The notes beneath the pieces were generated by a model. The model was given only the letters and a program-made list of their open reading frames with translations, was not told the origin of the DNA and searched no databases. This document shows positions 1 to 6,357 of a DNA stretch of 9,650 bases, piece by piece. The first letter of the stretch is position 1. The number at the start of each line of letters is the position of its first letter. A program made the position numbers and the translations under genes. Source of the DNA: Sphingobacteriaceae bacterium (GTDB taxonomy: Bacteria > Bacteroidota > Bacteroidia > B-17B0 > Aurantibacillaceae); NCBI GenBank assembly GCA_023251695.1, contig JAHEYE010000122.1, positions 1 through 9,650 of the forward strand. The letters are read 5' to 3'.

Positions 1-581
1 GCTTGTTCCTGCGCGCGCCATTCGTGTACCAGTTTTTTGCTTTCTTCCGAGCTGATCCAATTATCGTTTTTATCAGCGCCGGTTTTACCAATGAAACCGT
101 CATTTGTTTGCGCCCATTTTAAAATAATGTAAGGCCTTTTCTTTTCATGAAAAGTAAAAAAGCGTTTATTTAAATCACGACCTTCTTTTTCTAAAATTCC
201 GATTATAACTTCTATCCCTGCTTTTTTTAATTTTTCAATTCCTTTTCCGGCTACTAGAGGATTTGTATCCGAATTGCAAATCACAACCCGCTTGAATTTT
301 TTTGCAATAATTAAATCAGAACAAGGCGGTGTTTTTCCGTGATGAGAACAGGGCTCCAGATTGACATACAAGATACAATTGCTAAAATCAAAACCCGGAT
401 CTAAGGAATCAATTGCATTTACCTCTGCGTGGGCTTCGCCATAATGTTTATGAAAACCTTCAGCAATAATTACATCGTTTTCGGTAATAACACATCCCAC
501 CAAAGGATTTGGAGCAACTTGTCCCAAACCTTTTAAAGCCAGTTCCAGGCAACGTTTTATATGGTTTTCATGCGTATTCAT
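1..581 (-). CDS. ribD: RibD, riboflavin biosynthesis deaminase/reductase (5' part; C-terminus outside window)
   Basis: Bifunctional cytoplasmic enzyme of riboflavin synthesis: it deaminates the pyrimidine formed from GTP and then reduces the ribose side chain. Reading the minus strand from ATG at 581 gives 193 codons plus two bases before the window edge, with no stop. The deaminase domain covers about residues 5-145. It has the NPLVGC substrate loop (25-30), the zinc and catalytic motif HAEVNAI (His51, Glu53) and EPCSHHGKTPPC (zinc cysteines 78 and 87). The reductase domain begins near residue 148 with RPYIILKWAQTNDGFIG, matching the usual 'K.A.S.DG' entry. The upstream region to ffh is divergent. 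The nearest minus-strand -7-like string, TACTATTTG (623 down to 615), has one base too many in the spacer, so the promoter is uncertain. Family assignment is secure; whether the reductase half is intact cannot be seen. Confidence 0.95.
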   Translation of the reverse strand, partial: MNTHENHIKRCLELALKGLGQVAPNPLVGCVITENDVIIAEGFHKHYGEAHAEVNAIDSLDPGFDFSNCILYVNLEPCSHHGKTPPCSDLIIAKKFKRVVICNSDTNPLVAGKGIEKLKKAGIEVIIGILEKEGRDLNKRFFTFHEKKRPYIILKWAQTNDGFIGKTGADKNDNWISSEESKKLVHEWRAQEQ

Positions 582-667
582 TTCTTTAAGAGCACTAATT
601 ACACGAATTTCCTTCAAATAGTATAAAATTACTAAACATTCGGGTTTTTCCTTGTAAAATACACGCG

Positions 668-675
668 TAATTTTG
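668..675 (+). promoter_or_regulatory. Bacteroidota -7 element for ffh
   Basis: TAATTTTG matches the Bacteroidota -7 consensus TAnnTTTG at every defined position. It would start transcription near 682, about 20 bases before the ffh ATG. No TTG lies at the expected -33 distance, only a T run (645-649), so this is a half-match. No Shine-Dalgarno sequence precedes the ATG, as is usual in the phylum. Confidence 0.5.
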
Positions 676-702
676 TAATTTTAGCTACTATTTTTACTGC
701 AT

Positions 703-2046
703 ATGTTTGATAATTTAAGTGATAAACTCGACCGCGCCTTTAAAGTTTTAAAAGGTCATGGAAAGATTACAGAAATAAACGTTGCTGAAACCCTTAAAGA
801 GGTACGCAAGGCCTTATTAGATGCCGACGTTAACTTTAAAGTAGCTAAGCAATTTACCGATACAATTAAAGAAAAAGCATTCGGACAAAATGTACTAACC
901 TCTGTTTCACCGGGACAACTTTTAATTAAAATTACGCATGACGAATTGACCAACTTAATGGGTGGTCAGAAAGAAGATATTTTTCTTGGAGGAAACCCAA
1001 CTATTATTTTAATGAGTGGTTTACAGGGTTCTGGTAAAACTACTTTTACGGGGAAACTTGCAAATTATTTAAAAACCAAAAAAGGTAAAGACCCTTTAAT
1101 GGTGGCGTGTGACGTTTACCGTCCTGCTGCTATTGATCAATTACAAGTTTTAGGAGAACAAATTGGTGTTTCGGTTTTTTCTAATAAGGAAGAAAAAAAT
1201 CCTGTTAAAATTGCTGAAGCAGCAATTAAACAAGCAAGAGAAAACGGGAATTCTGTTGTTTTAATTGACACTGCTGGCCGTTTAGCCGTGGATGAGATGA
1301 TGATGAATGAGATTTCGGATTTAAAAAAGGCGATCAAGCCGAACGAAATTTTATTTGTGGTGGATGCAATGACCGGTCAGGATGCTGTGAATACTGCAAA
1401 AGCATTTAACGACCGTTTGGATTTTGACGGTGTGATCTTAACGAAATTAGACGGTGATACACGCGGTGGTGCGGCCTTATCTATCAAGTCAGTTGTAAAT
1501 AAGCCTATCAAATTTGTTGGTACGGGTGAGAAAATGGAAGCGTTGGATGTGTTCTATCCTGAACGTATGAGCGACAGGATTTTGGGAATGGGCGACGTAG
1601 TTACTTTAGTAGAACGCGCACAAGAACAATTCAACGAAGAAGAAGCCCGTAAATTATCGAAGAAGATCGCGAAAAATCAATTTGATCTGAATGATTTTTT
1701 AAGTCAGCTGCAGCAAATTAAAAAAATGGGGAACATTAAAGATTTAGTTGGTATGATTCCCGGTGTTGGAAAAGCCATTAAAGATGCAGATATAAAAGAT
1801 GATGCCTTTAAACACATTGAAGCGATTATTTATTCGATGACACCTACTGAGCGCAATAAGCCTGAAACTATTAATGGTGCGCGCAGACAACGTATTGCAA
1901 AGGGAAGCGGATTAAACATTGCAGAAGTAAATAAATTATTAAAACAGTTTGAAGATACCCGCAAAATGATGCGGATGATGAATGATAAAAACGCCATGGC
2001 AAAAATGATGCGCAACATGCCAAAAATGCCCGGTGGACCTCAGTAG
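703..2046 (+). CDS. ffh: Ffh, signal recognition particle GTPase (SRP54 family)
   Basis: Ffh binds 4.5S RNA and signal sequences leaving the ribosome, then docks with the receptor FtsY at the membrane, both proteins using GTP. The 447 residues match the normal bacterial length. The N domain is about residues 1-90. The G domain shows the P-loop GLQGSGKT (106-113), DVYRPAAIDQL (137-147), DTAGR (189-193), TKLDGDTRGG (247-256) and GTGEK (273-277). The M domain follows from about 300: a DFLSQL finger region, the RNA-contacting RRQRIAKGSG (394-403), and a methionine-rich tail (421-442) that would line the signal-peptide groove. All key motifs are intact. The ATG gives a canonical N-terminus. folD follows 121 bases downstream on the same strand, but no convincing terminator or strong second promoter was seen between them, so cotranscription is possible. 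Confidence 0.98.
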   Translation: MFDNLSDKLDRAFKVLKGHGKITEINVAETLKEVRKALLDADVNFKVAKQFTDTIKEKAFGQNVLTSVSPGQLLIKITHDELTNLMGGQKEDIFLGGNPTIILMSGLQGSGKTTFTGKLANYLKTKKGKDPLMVACDVYRPAAIDQLQVLGEQIGVSVFSNKEEKNPVKIAEAAIKQARENGNSVVLIDTAGRLAVDEMMMNEISDLKKAIKPNEILFVVDAMTGQDAVNTAKAFNDRLDFDGVILTKLDGDTRGGAALSIKSVVNKPIKFVGTGEKMEALDVFYPERMSDRILGMGDVVTLVERAQEQFNEEEARKLSKKIAKNQFDLNDFLSQLQQIKKMGNIKDLVGMIPGVGKAIKDADIKDDAFKHIEAIIYSMTPTERNKPETINGARRQRIAKGSGLNIAEVNKLLKQFEDTRKMMRMMNDKNAMAKMMRNMPKMPGGPQ

Positions 2047-2119
2047 GCAGTTAAAAGTAGGCAGAAGGCAGAAACGAGTAGGGAGGCAAATTAGGAAGTG
2101 AATAGAAGTCAGTAAGCAG
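2042..2119. repeat. Degenerate AGTAGGCAG direct repeats between ffh and folD
   Basis: AGTAGGCAG occurs exactly at 2042-2050 and 2056-2064. Variants follow: AAGGCAG (2065-2071), AGTAGGGAGGCA (2077-2088) and AGTAAGCAG (2111-2119). The first copy overlaps the ffh stop codon. From memory, similar purine-rich 'GTAGGCAGTAGGCAG' strings recur between genes in other Bacteroidota, but I cannot check this. No function is evident and no stable hairpin was seen. Confidence 0.55.
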
Positions 2120-2131
2120 TGAGTAATTTTT

Positions 2132-2149
2132 ATCTGCGAAATCTGCGGG
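2132..2149. repeat. Tandem 9-bp repeat ATCTGCGAA / ATCTGCGGG
   Basis: Two adjacent nonamers, ATCTGCGAA (2132-2140) and ATCTGCGGG (2141-2149), share their first seven bases. They lie 18 bases before the folD ATG, so they would fall in its leader or promoter. The style resembles the CTTTGCG octamers at 3838-3861: short units ending in TGCG with small changes. Confidence 0.5.
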
Positions 2150-2167
2150 AAATAAAAAATAGAAAAT

Positions 2168-3055
2168 ATGAGTCATCAACTAATCGACGGAAAAAAAATT
2201 TCCTTAATCATGCAGGATGAAATTGCTGCTGAGGTAAAACAATTTGTTGCAGGTGGTGGCAAAGTGCCGCATTTGGCTGCTATTTTGGTTGGTGAAGATC
2301 CTGCTTCACAAGCATACGTTGGTTCAAAAGTGAAGACCTGTGAGAAAGTGGGCTTTAAATCTACGCTCTTAAAATTTCCTTCAACTATTTCTGAGGTAGA
2401 TTTATTAAAAGAATTAGAAAAATTAAATAACGATAAAGACATTGACGGTTATATTTGTCAGTTGCCTTTACCAAAACATATTTCGGAACATAAAGTTATT
2501 GAAGCGGTGAAGCCGAGTAAAGATGTGGATGGTTTTCATCCGATTAATGTGGGAAGATTAGTTTTAGATTTACCGACCTATATAAGCGCAACTCCATACG
2601 GAATTACACAATTATTGGAGCGTTATAATATTGAAACCTCAGGAAAAAATTGTGTTGTTATTGGAAGAAGTCATATTGTTGGTTCACCCATGAGTATTTT
2701 AATGGCGAAGAATTCGAAGTTTGCAAATTGTACGGTTACGCTTACACACAGTCGCACAAAAGATTTAAAAGCACATTGTTTAAATGCAGATATTATTATT
2801 GCCGCTATTGGTAAACCAAATTTTGTAACTTCCGATATGGTAAAACAAGGTGCGGTAATTATTGATGTTGGTATTAACCGTGTTGATGATGCTAGTCTTC
2901 CTAAAGGTTATAAATTGGTTGGCGATGTTGATTTTGACGGCTGCGCTCCTAAATGTTCTTACATAACACCTGTACCGGGTGGAGTAGGACCAATGACCAT
3001 TGCTTCTCTCTTAAAAAACACTTTGCTTTCTGCAAAGAAGGAGATTTATAAGTAA
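2168..3055 (+). CDS. folD: FolD, methylenetetrahydrofolate dehydrogenase/cyclohydrolase
   Basis: FolD is a bifunctional cytoplasmic enzyme that converts 5,10-methylene-THF to 5,10-methenyl-THF with NADP and then hydrolyses it to 10-formyl-THF, supplying purine and formyl-methionine synthesis. The 295 residues are a typical length. The catalytic pair is in YVGSK (Tyr50, Lys54). Folate-site motifs are DGYICQLPLP (93-102) and KDVDGFHPINVGRL (118-131). The Rossmann nucleotide site is VVIGRSHIVGSP (163-174), followed by ADIIIAAIGKP (207-217) and IIDVGINRV (231-239). The C-terminal signature is TPVPGGVGPMT (267-277). All catalytic residues are present. The leader is AT-rich without a Shine-Dalgarno sequence. 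A -7-like TAATTTTT (2124-2131) lacks a partner TTG, so transcription may come from its own weak promoter or from ffh. Confidence 0.98.
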   Translation: MSHQLIDGKKISLIMQDEIAAEVKQFVAGGGKVPHLAAILVGEDPASQAYVGSKVKTCEKVGFKSTLLKFPSTISEVDLLKELEKLNNDKDIDGYICQLPLPKHISEHKVIEAVKPSKDVDGFHPINVGRLVLDLPTYISATPYGITQLLERYNIETSGKNCVVIGRSHIVGSPMSILMAKNSKFANCTVTLTHSRTKDLKAHCLNADIIIAAIGKPNFVTSDMVKQGAVIIDVGINRVDDASLPKGYKLVGDVDFDGCAPKCSYITPVPGGVGPMTIASLLKNTLLSAKKEIYK

Positions 3056-3088
3056 TTCTTATTTTACTTCTTATCAGATTTTTGCATG

Positions 3089-3119
3089 TTGCCTTCTTCA
3101 AATTAATTCTCTACATTTA
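3089..3119 (+). promoter_or_regulatory. Putative Bacteroidota promoter for the 3144 gene
   Basis: TTG (3089-3091) is separated by 20 bases from TACATTTA (3112-3119), which matches TAnnTTTG at five of six defined positions. Transcription would start near 3126, leaving a leader of about 18 bases. The spacing agrees with the known -33/-7 layout. This suggests the gene is transcribed separately from folD. Confidence 0.45.
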
Positions 3120-3143
3120 TCTAAACCTTAAAACCCCAATCTC

Positions 3144-3809
3144 ATGAAAAATACTTTATGTACTCTGGCTTTGCTGCTGTTAACTTTTACAGTTATCGCA
3201 CAATCAAAAGCACACCGTTTAGGAATTACAGCCGGTGCAGGCTCACAAAAATACAAAGGTGATCTAGGAAATGGCTTTACATTAAAAAATAATTGTTGGT
3301 ATGGGACTTATCAAGCCTCTGCAAGTTATTATTTCTGTAATAGTATAGATATCGGGCTCTTCGGAACCTTTGGCAGTTATGGTTTTTCGCAGCCCGATGA
3401 TATTAAAATGAAAGAAGTTTTAGCTGATGACCGTTGTCCGGGTTGTATTGGGCGTAAAGGTATTGGGAATGTAAGTTGCCGTTTGTATTCGGGTGGCGGA
3501 ATGATAAAATATAAATTTGCTAATGGGTATATTTTGAATGAGAATTGCAAAATCAGACCATACGTATATGTTGGTGCGGCCGCCATTCAATTGGTGGATA
3601 ACATGAAAATGAATTGTGTTCAGGCCGGAAATTATACTTCTTTAAACGCAGGTTTTGGTGTTAAGTATTATTTAACAGAGAGAATTAATTTTGGTTACAA
3701 TCTTTCGTACGGTTGTTTTACTACCGATCATTTGGATTACAAAATGAAAAATGGTGATAACGATAAATACCTTCAGCAAACTTTAAATATTGGTATTGAT
3801 TTGTTTTAA
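3144..3809 (+). CDS. Secreted, probable outer-membrane beta-barrel protein with eight cysteines
   Basis: The 221-residue product has a clear Sec signal peptide: MKN, a hydrophobic run (about 5-18), and probable cleavage after Ala19 or Gln20. The mature part alternates polar and hydrophobic residues in beta-strand-like stretches with aromatic girdles, for example QASASYYF, IDIGLFGTFGSYGF, PYVYVGAAAI, TSLNAGFGVKYYL and INFGYNLSYG. It ends in Phe after a final strand, as outer-membrane barrels do. The early YKGDLGNGF resembles the start of small Bacteroidota barrel proteins. The mature region has eight cysteines (51, 65, 98, 101, 112, 135, 158, 191), including CPGC at 98-101. That is unusual for a barrel and could allow up to four disulfides. 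It has its own putative promoter and converges on the anti-sigma-like gene. No specific function is recognised; a periplasmic beta protein remains possible. Confidence 0.75.
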   Translation: MKNTLCTLALLLLTFTVIAQSKAHRLGITAGAGSQKYKGDLGNGFTLKNNCWYGTYQASASYYFCNSIDIGLFGTFGSYGFSQPDDIKMKEVLADDRCPGCIGRKGIGNVSCRLYSGGGMIKYKFANGYILNENCKIRPYVYVGAAAIQLVDNMKMNCVQAGNYTSLNAGFGVKYYLTERINFGYNLSYGCFTTDHLDYKMKNGDNDKYLQQTLNIGIDLF

Positions 3810-3815
3810 AAGGTT

Positions 3816-3862
3816 CTTGCAATGGCGCTAAATTTCACTTTGCGTCTTAGCGCCTTTGCGAG
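3816..3862. terminator. Long hairpin between convergent genes, possible bidirectional terminator
   Basis: CTTGCAATGGCGCTAA (3816-3831) pairs with TTAGCGCCTTTGCGAG (3847-3862) across a 15-base loop. This gives 16 positions with one mismatch and one G-U pair on the plus-strand RNA, and the inner eight (GGCGCTAA/TTAGCGCC) are perfect. It fills the 59-bp gap between stop codons at 3809 and 3869, the expected place for a shared terminator. The U tract is poor: only CCTTTT on the minus strand and an A run on the plus. It may act by blocking convergent transcription or protecting 3' ends. Confidence 0.6.
3838..3861. repeat. Three tandem CTTTGCG-type octamers
   Basis: CTTTGCGT (3838-3845), CTTAGCGC (3846-3853) and CTTTGCGA (3854-3861) follow without gaps. 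The first sits in the hairpin loop, and the second and third make up most of its right arm. From memory, strings of this type recur between genes in Bacteroidota genomes, so this may be one copy of a dispersed family; not checked here. Confidence 0.6.
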
Positions 3863-3868
3863 AAAAAA

Positions 3869-5119
3869 TTAATTATCAATATAACTCACCGTTTCCTTAA
3901 CAGTTTTAGTAGCAGCTGAAGGTTTCCAGCCCGGCATCTTTAATAAAATCTTTTCCAATTCTTTTTTGCAGCCGGTACAGCTATTATCAAATGGTGTCAG
4001 GAATTTCACTTCCGTAACTGTTCCTTTTTCATTAATCGTTAATTCGGCTTTAAACGCTTTTACATTTGTCTTCAGCATTTCGCTCTTATTAATTTCAACT
4101 TTAAGATAATCCTGAGGTTTATAATAACCGTGATTCGAATATTCTATATTATGAACATTCCCGCTTTCATCGCGTTTTGGCTCAGCTGTTGTTATACCAC
4201 CTGTTGCCGCTTGATTTGTATTGGAAGCAACTTTTACAGTGGCTTCATCTTTTGCAGCATCTTCATTTCCTAAATATTCTTCGCTTTTCGCTTTTTCTTT
4301 TTTCGGAGCAGCGCGTTTTTTTACACCACCAGCTTTTCCGCTTCCGCTTTCGGCTTGCATATTATCATCCCCGTTATTTTTCGAGAGTGTAATTTTTTCA
4401 GTTGTTGCTTCCTTGTCACTTGCTTTCTTATCATCCATTGCAAGAGCAGGAGAACTTGGTGCGTTATTTCCTGTGGGCGGACCACTTGAAGTTTTCGTTT
4501 CAACCTGCTTTTTAAAATCAGCTTCTCCTTCAGAGGCAGGAACCGTTTGTGCAGGTTTGGTTTCTTTAACAACCAAACGTGAAGTTAATCCATCGCCTTT
4601 ATCTTCATCGGCTTTCGCGCGCTTATCGCCGGCTGAAATGTCTTTATTGTTTTCGGGCGATTTTTCCGCCAGAGCATCTGTAACAGTAATTGTATTTAAT
4701 TCCCCGCTCTTTTTGCCTTCAGCTTTTGCCGGTTCTTCCATTGGAGCAATATCTGCAGGCTTCGCAACTTCGTTGGCAATATTTTCGGTACTGAGCGTAT
4801 CCGAACTCATTGCCATTTCCTTTTTATCACCCATTATATTCATAAAGAAAATGCTTAAGCCCACAACAAGAACTAATCCTGCAGCCAGACTTAAATACAT
4901 CATTCCTTTTTTACTCCCTGTGTTTTGCTGAAAATACTTCTCGTCGATTTTTCTATTGACAGAATCCGTCAGATTTTTCGCAAGCTCCGCATTATCTAAA
5001 CTATCAAAACCTTCCAGTGCTTCTTTTTCAAAGTCATCCAGTCCGCTTGAATCGTTTGAGTTCAATCGTTTCAACAGCTCTTCGCTGTCCGGGGTATGTT
5101 TATTAAGCCTGTTGGCCAT
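3869..5119 (-). CDS. One-TM anti-sigma-like protein with C-terminal TonB-like domain
   Basis: Probably the membrane regulator of the ECF sigma factor encoded just upstream. ATG at 5119 (416 residues, MANRLNKHTP) is preferred over an in-frame TTG at 5134, and overlaps the sigma stop by 17 bases. Residues 1-70 are cytosolic and acidic/helical, with DDFEKEALEGFDSL resembling the N-terminus of Bacteroidota anti-sigma proteins. One TM segment (about 73-96) follows. Then comes a long low-complexity periplasmic stretch (about 97-325) rich in Lys, Glu, Ala, Ser and Asn, like the spacer of TonB. The last 65 residues (from about 352) look like a TonB C-terminal fold: FKAELTINEKGTVTEVKFL, then LEKILLKMPGWKPS. 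A CTGC pair (381-384) lies inside that domain. A role as a real energy transducer is less likely, because exbB, exbD and a receptor are absent nearby. The sigma-binding role is inferred from position and the N-terminal likeness. Confidence 0.75.
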   Translation of the reverse strand: MANRLNKHTPDSEELLKRLNSNDSSGLDDFEKEALEGFDSLDNAELAKNLTDSVNRKIDEKYFQQNTGSKKGMMYLSLAAGLVLVVGLSIFFMNIMGDKKEMAMSSDTLSTENIANEVAKPADIAPMEEPAKAEGKKSGELNTITVTDALAEKSPENNKDISAGDKRAKADEDKGDGLTSRLVVKETKPAQTVPASEGEADFKKQVETKTSSGPPTGNNAPSSPALAMDDKKASDKEATTEKITLSKNNGDDNMQAESGSGKAGGVKKRAAPKKEKAKSEEYLGNEDAAKDEATVKVASNTNQAATGGITTAEPKRDESGNVHNIEYSNHGYYKPQDYLKVEINKSEMLKTNVKAFKAELTINEKGTVTEVKFLTPFDNSCTGCKKELEKILLKMPGWKPSAATKTVKETVSYIDN

Positions 5120-5699
5120 TTTGTAGTTCTTCAATTTTTAATTTTAAGTTCCGTTTTCCATTCTGTATATAACTCTTCACTGCATTTGTATCGTAACCTG
5201 TTATATCCACTATTTCGTTGTATGATTTATTCTTGTAATAAAACAAAACAACGCATTGTTTTTGTTCCTTGTTAAGACTACTGAGCGCCTTTTCCAATTG
5301 CAAAATAGTATTTTCCTTTTCGTTATCTTTAGTATTGAGATGATAATCCTGTCCCGAATCCATAAAAAGCACATTACTTTCCTGTAATTCAATGTCTTTC
5401 TTAAGTTGTACCGACTTTTTCCGGAGCTCCATCAGGCACATGTTTTTGCTATAGGTATAAAGCCAGCTTTTAAAGAATTCTATCTTATGTTTTTTAAGAT
5501 CTGATGCCAGTTTTTCGAAAATTTGCATCACTAAATCCTTGGCATCGTCCTCGTTTTTGAGGTACTTAATACACAAACCTAAAACCAGGTGTGAATAGCG
5601 TTTAAAAAGGATGCCTAAAAACACTGTATCACCGCTTTCCGAATAATGGCTAATAAGCTCATTATCACTTAGGTTATTGTATTCGGAATTATACAGCAT
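5103..5699 (-). CDS. ECF-type sigma-70 family RNA polymerase sigma factor
   Basis: Directs RNA polymerase to a specific promoter set, probably in response to an envelope signal. The 198 residues have only regions sigma2 and sigma4, the ECF layout. Sigma2 (about 27-95) includes LFKRYSHLVLGLCIKYLKNEDDAKDLVMQIFEKL and then FFKSWLYTYSKNMCLMELRKK, the promoter-melting segment. A polar linker (96-130) leads to sigma4 (about 131-190) with ALSSLNKEQKQCVVLFYYKNKSYNEI and the helix-turn-helix YDTNAVKSYIQNGKRNLK. The 'LKKHKIEFFKSWLY...KNMCLMELR' pattern is one I associate with a Bacteroidota ECF group. It heads an operon with the overlapping one-TM gene, which supports a sigma/anti-sigma pair. Its upstream region holds only near matches to TAnnTTTG (TTAATTTG at 5735-5728 and TAATTTTA at 5714-5707), so it may use an autoregulated promoter of a different type. 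Target genes are unknown. Confidence 0.93.
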   Translation of the reverse strand: MLYNSEYNNLSDNELISHYSESGDTVFLGILFKRYSHLVLGLCIKYLKNEDDAKDLVMQIFEKLASDLKKHKIEFFKSWLYTYSKNMCLMELRKKSVQLKKDIELQESNVLFMDSGQDYHLNTKDNEKENTILQLEKALSSLNKEQKQCVVLFYYKNKSYNEIVDITGYDTNAVKSYIQNGKRNLKLKIEELQNGQQA

Positions 5700-5747
5700 T
5701 TAGCACTAAAATTAGGCATTTTAAGGGCAAATTAACATATCCTTTGG

Positions 5748-5761
5748 TTAATAATTATTAA
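5748..5761. promoter_or_regulatory. Perfect 14-bp palindrome in the divergent control region
   Basis: TTAATAATTATTAA is its own reverse complement over all 14 bases. It ends one base before the -33 TTG of the plus-strand promoter (5763-5765) and lies about 50 bases upstream of the sigma ATG on the minus strand, so a dimeric regulator bound there could affect both operons. AT-rich DNA gives such palindromes by chance fairly often, and it could instead act as an UP-like element. Confidence 0.35.
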
Positions 5762-5762
5762 A

Positions 5763-5793
5763 TTGGATAGGCAGGTCGCAAATGCTATATTTG
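5763..5793 (+). promoter_or_regulatory. Strong Bacteroidota promoter for the YfiR-TPR-phosphatase operon
   Basis: TTG (5763-5765), 20 bases, then TATATTTG (5786-5793), which matches TAnnTTTG at all six defined positions. Transcription would begin near 5800. This is the best promoter in the window. Its presence argues that the open frame from 5763 is not translated and that translation starts at 5832, about 32 bases into the transcript. Confidence 0.7.
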
Positions 5794-5817
5794 TGGGTTA
5801 TTGTGGCCCTATTTTTG
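5791..5817 (+). promoter_or_regulatory. Second overlapping promoter candidate
   Basis: TATTTTTG (5810-5817) also fits TAnnTTTG at every defined position. The TTG inside the first -7 element (5791-5793) lies 16 bases upstream, slightly short of the usual spacing. It would start transcription near 5824, only about eight bases before the TTG start codon. It may be a tandem promoter or a chance match in AT-rich DNA. Confidence 0.35.
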
Positions 5818-5831
5818 CCACTGAAATTGAA

Positions 5832-6356
5832 TTGGCTAGACTTTTAAAATATTTGGTGCTAATTGTGGTAATTACCAGCAGTTTTGGATTCGTTCAGAAC
5901 TTCGACACCAACGCAAAGATCAAGGCCGTATTCATTTACAATTTCACTCGTTATTTTGAGTGGCCAAGTGCCAAAAAAACAGGCAATTTCATTATCCATG
6001 TGGTTGGTAAGAATGAGGCGTTGATGAAAGAGCTAAGCAAAATGGCTGAAAGTAAAACTGTGGGTAACCAGAAAATGGAAGTGGTGAATACCCCCGAATT
6101 CGATCCGAAAGCAAAACCACACATGTTATTTCTTTTGCCGGATGTGAGCAAATCTTTAACAGATGCTACCTCGAAATTAAAAGGCAAAGGTGCCTTGATT
6201 ATTGCAGAAAATGCCGGTGCAGCAAAAAGTGGTGCCGCTATCAATTTCGTGATTATAGAGAATAAACAAAAATTTGAATATAGTAAAAACAGCGCTGTGA
6301 AAGCGGGATTAAAAACCAGTGAGGATTTTAAGGCCTTAGCTATTGCAGTAGATTAA
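5832..6356 (+). CDS. YfiR-family (DUF4154) periplasmic protein, TTG start
   Basis: The chosen TTG at 5832 gives 174 residues beginning MARLLKYLVLIVVITSSFGF, a good Sec signal peptide, probably cleaved near residue 22. No in-frame ATG occurs until 6024 (residue 65), inside the domain. The longer frame reaching 5763 would translate through the promoter and put 23 residues ahead of the signal. The family signature is KAVFIYNFTRYFEWP (31-45), followed by FIIHVVGKN (53-61), PHMLFLLPD (96-104), GAAINFVIIENKQKFEYS (134-151) and AGLKTSEDFKALA (158-170). In Pseudomonas, YfiR is a periplasmic repressor of the diguanylate cyclase YfiN. Here no GGDEF gene is nearby. The gene leads an operon, one base from the TPR gene, ending in a HAMP-phosphatase receptor, which is its likely partner. 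The cysteines of classical YfiR are not seen in the mature part. Confidence 0.82.
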   Translation: MARLLKYLVLIVVITSSFGFVQNFDTNAKIKAVFIYNFTRYFEWPSAKKTGNFIIHVVGKNEALMKELSKMAESKTVGNQKMEVVNTPEFDPKAKPHMLFLLPDVSKSLTDATSKLKGKGALIIAENAGAAKSGAAINFVIIENKQKFEYSKNSAVKAGLKTSEDFKALAIAVD

Positions 6357-6357
6357 C

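Noticed and set aside
3021..3037. Perfect 6-bp hairpin CTTTGC-TTTCT-GCAAAG near the end of folD
   Set aside because: It lies inside the coding sequence, about 20 bases before the stop codon, with no U tract; not credible as a terminator.
3050..3069. AAGTAA/TTACTT inverted repeat at the folD stop
   Set aside because: Only six A/T-rich pairs with an eight-base loop; too weak to call a terminator.
4177..4392. Plus-strand Leu/His-rich 71-codon frame
   Set aside because: It overlaps both the real minus-strand gene and another shadow frame, and its composition is an artefact of reading the same low-complexity DNA in a third frame.
4221..4931. Plus-strand open frame of 236 codons opposite the one-TM anti-sigma-like gene
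   Set aside because: It is antisense to the low-complexity Lys/Glu/Ala/Ser-rich part of the minus-strand gene; that biased codon use keeps the opposite strand open. It has no recognisable domain, no promoter, and a Ser/Phe/Ala-rich composition expected from such a shadow.
5119..5134. In-frame TTG start at 5134 for the one-TM gene
   Set aside because: ATG at 5119 gives a normal start with the short overlap typical of coupled sigma/anti-sigma genes; the five extra residues add nothing recognisable.
5782..5847. Small 21-codon plus-strand frame starting ATG at 5782
   Set aside because: It begins inside the -7 region of the promoter, ends inside the YfiR-like signal peptide and has no support beyond an ATG.
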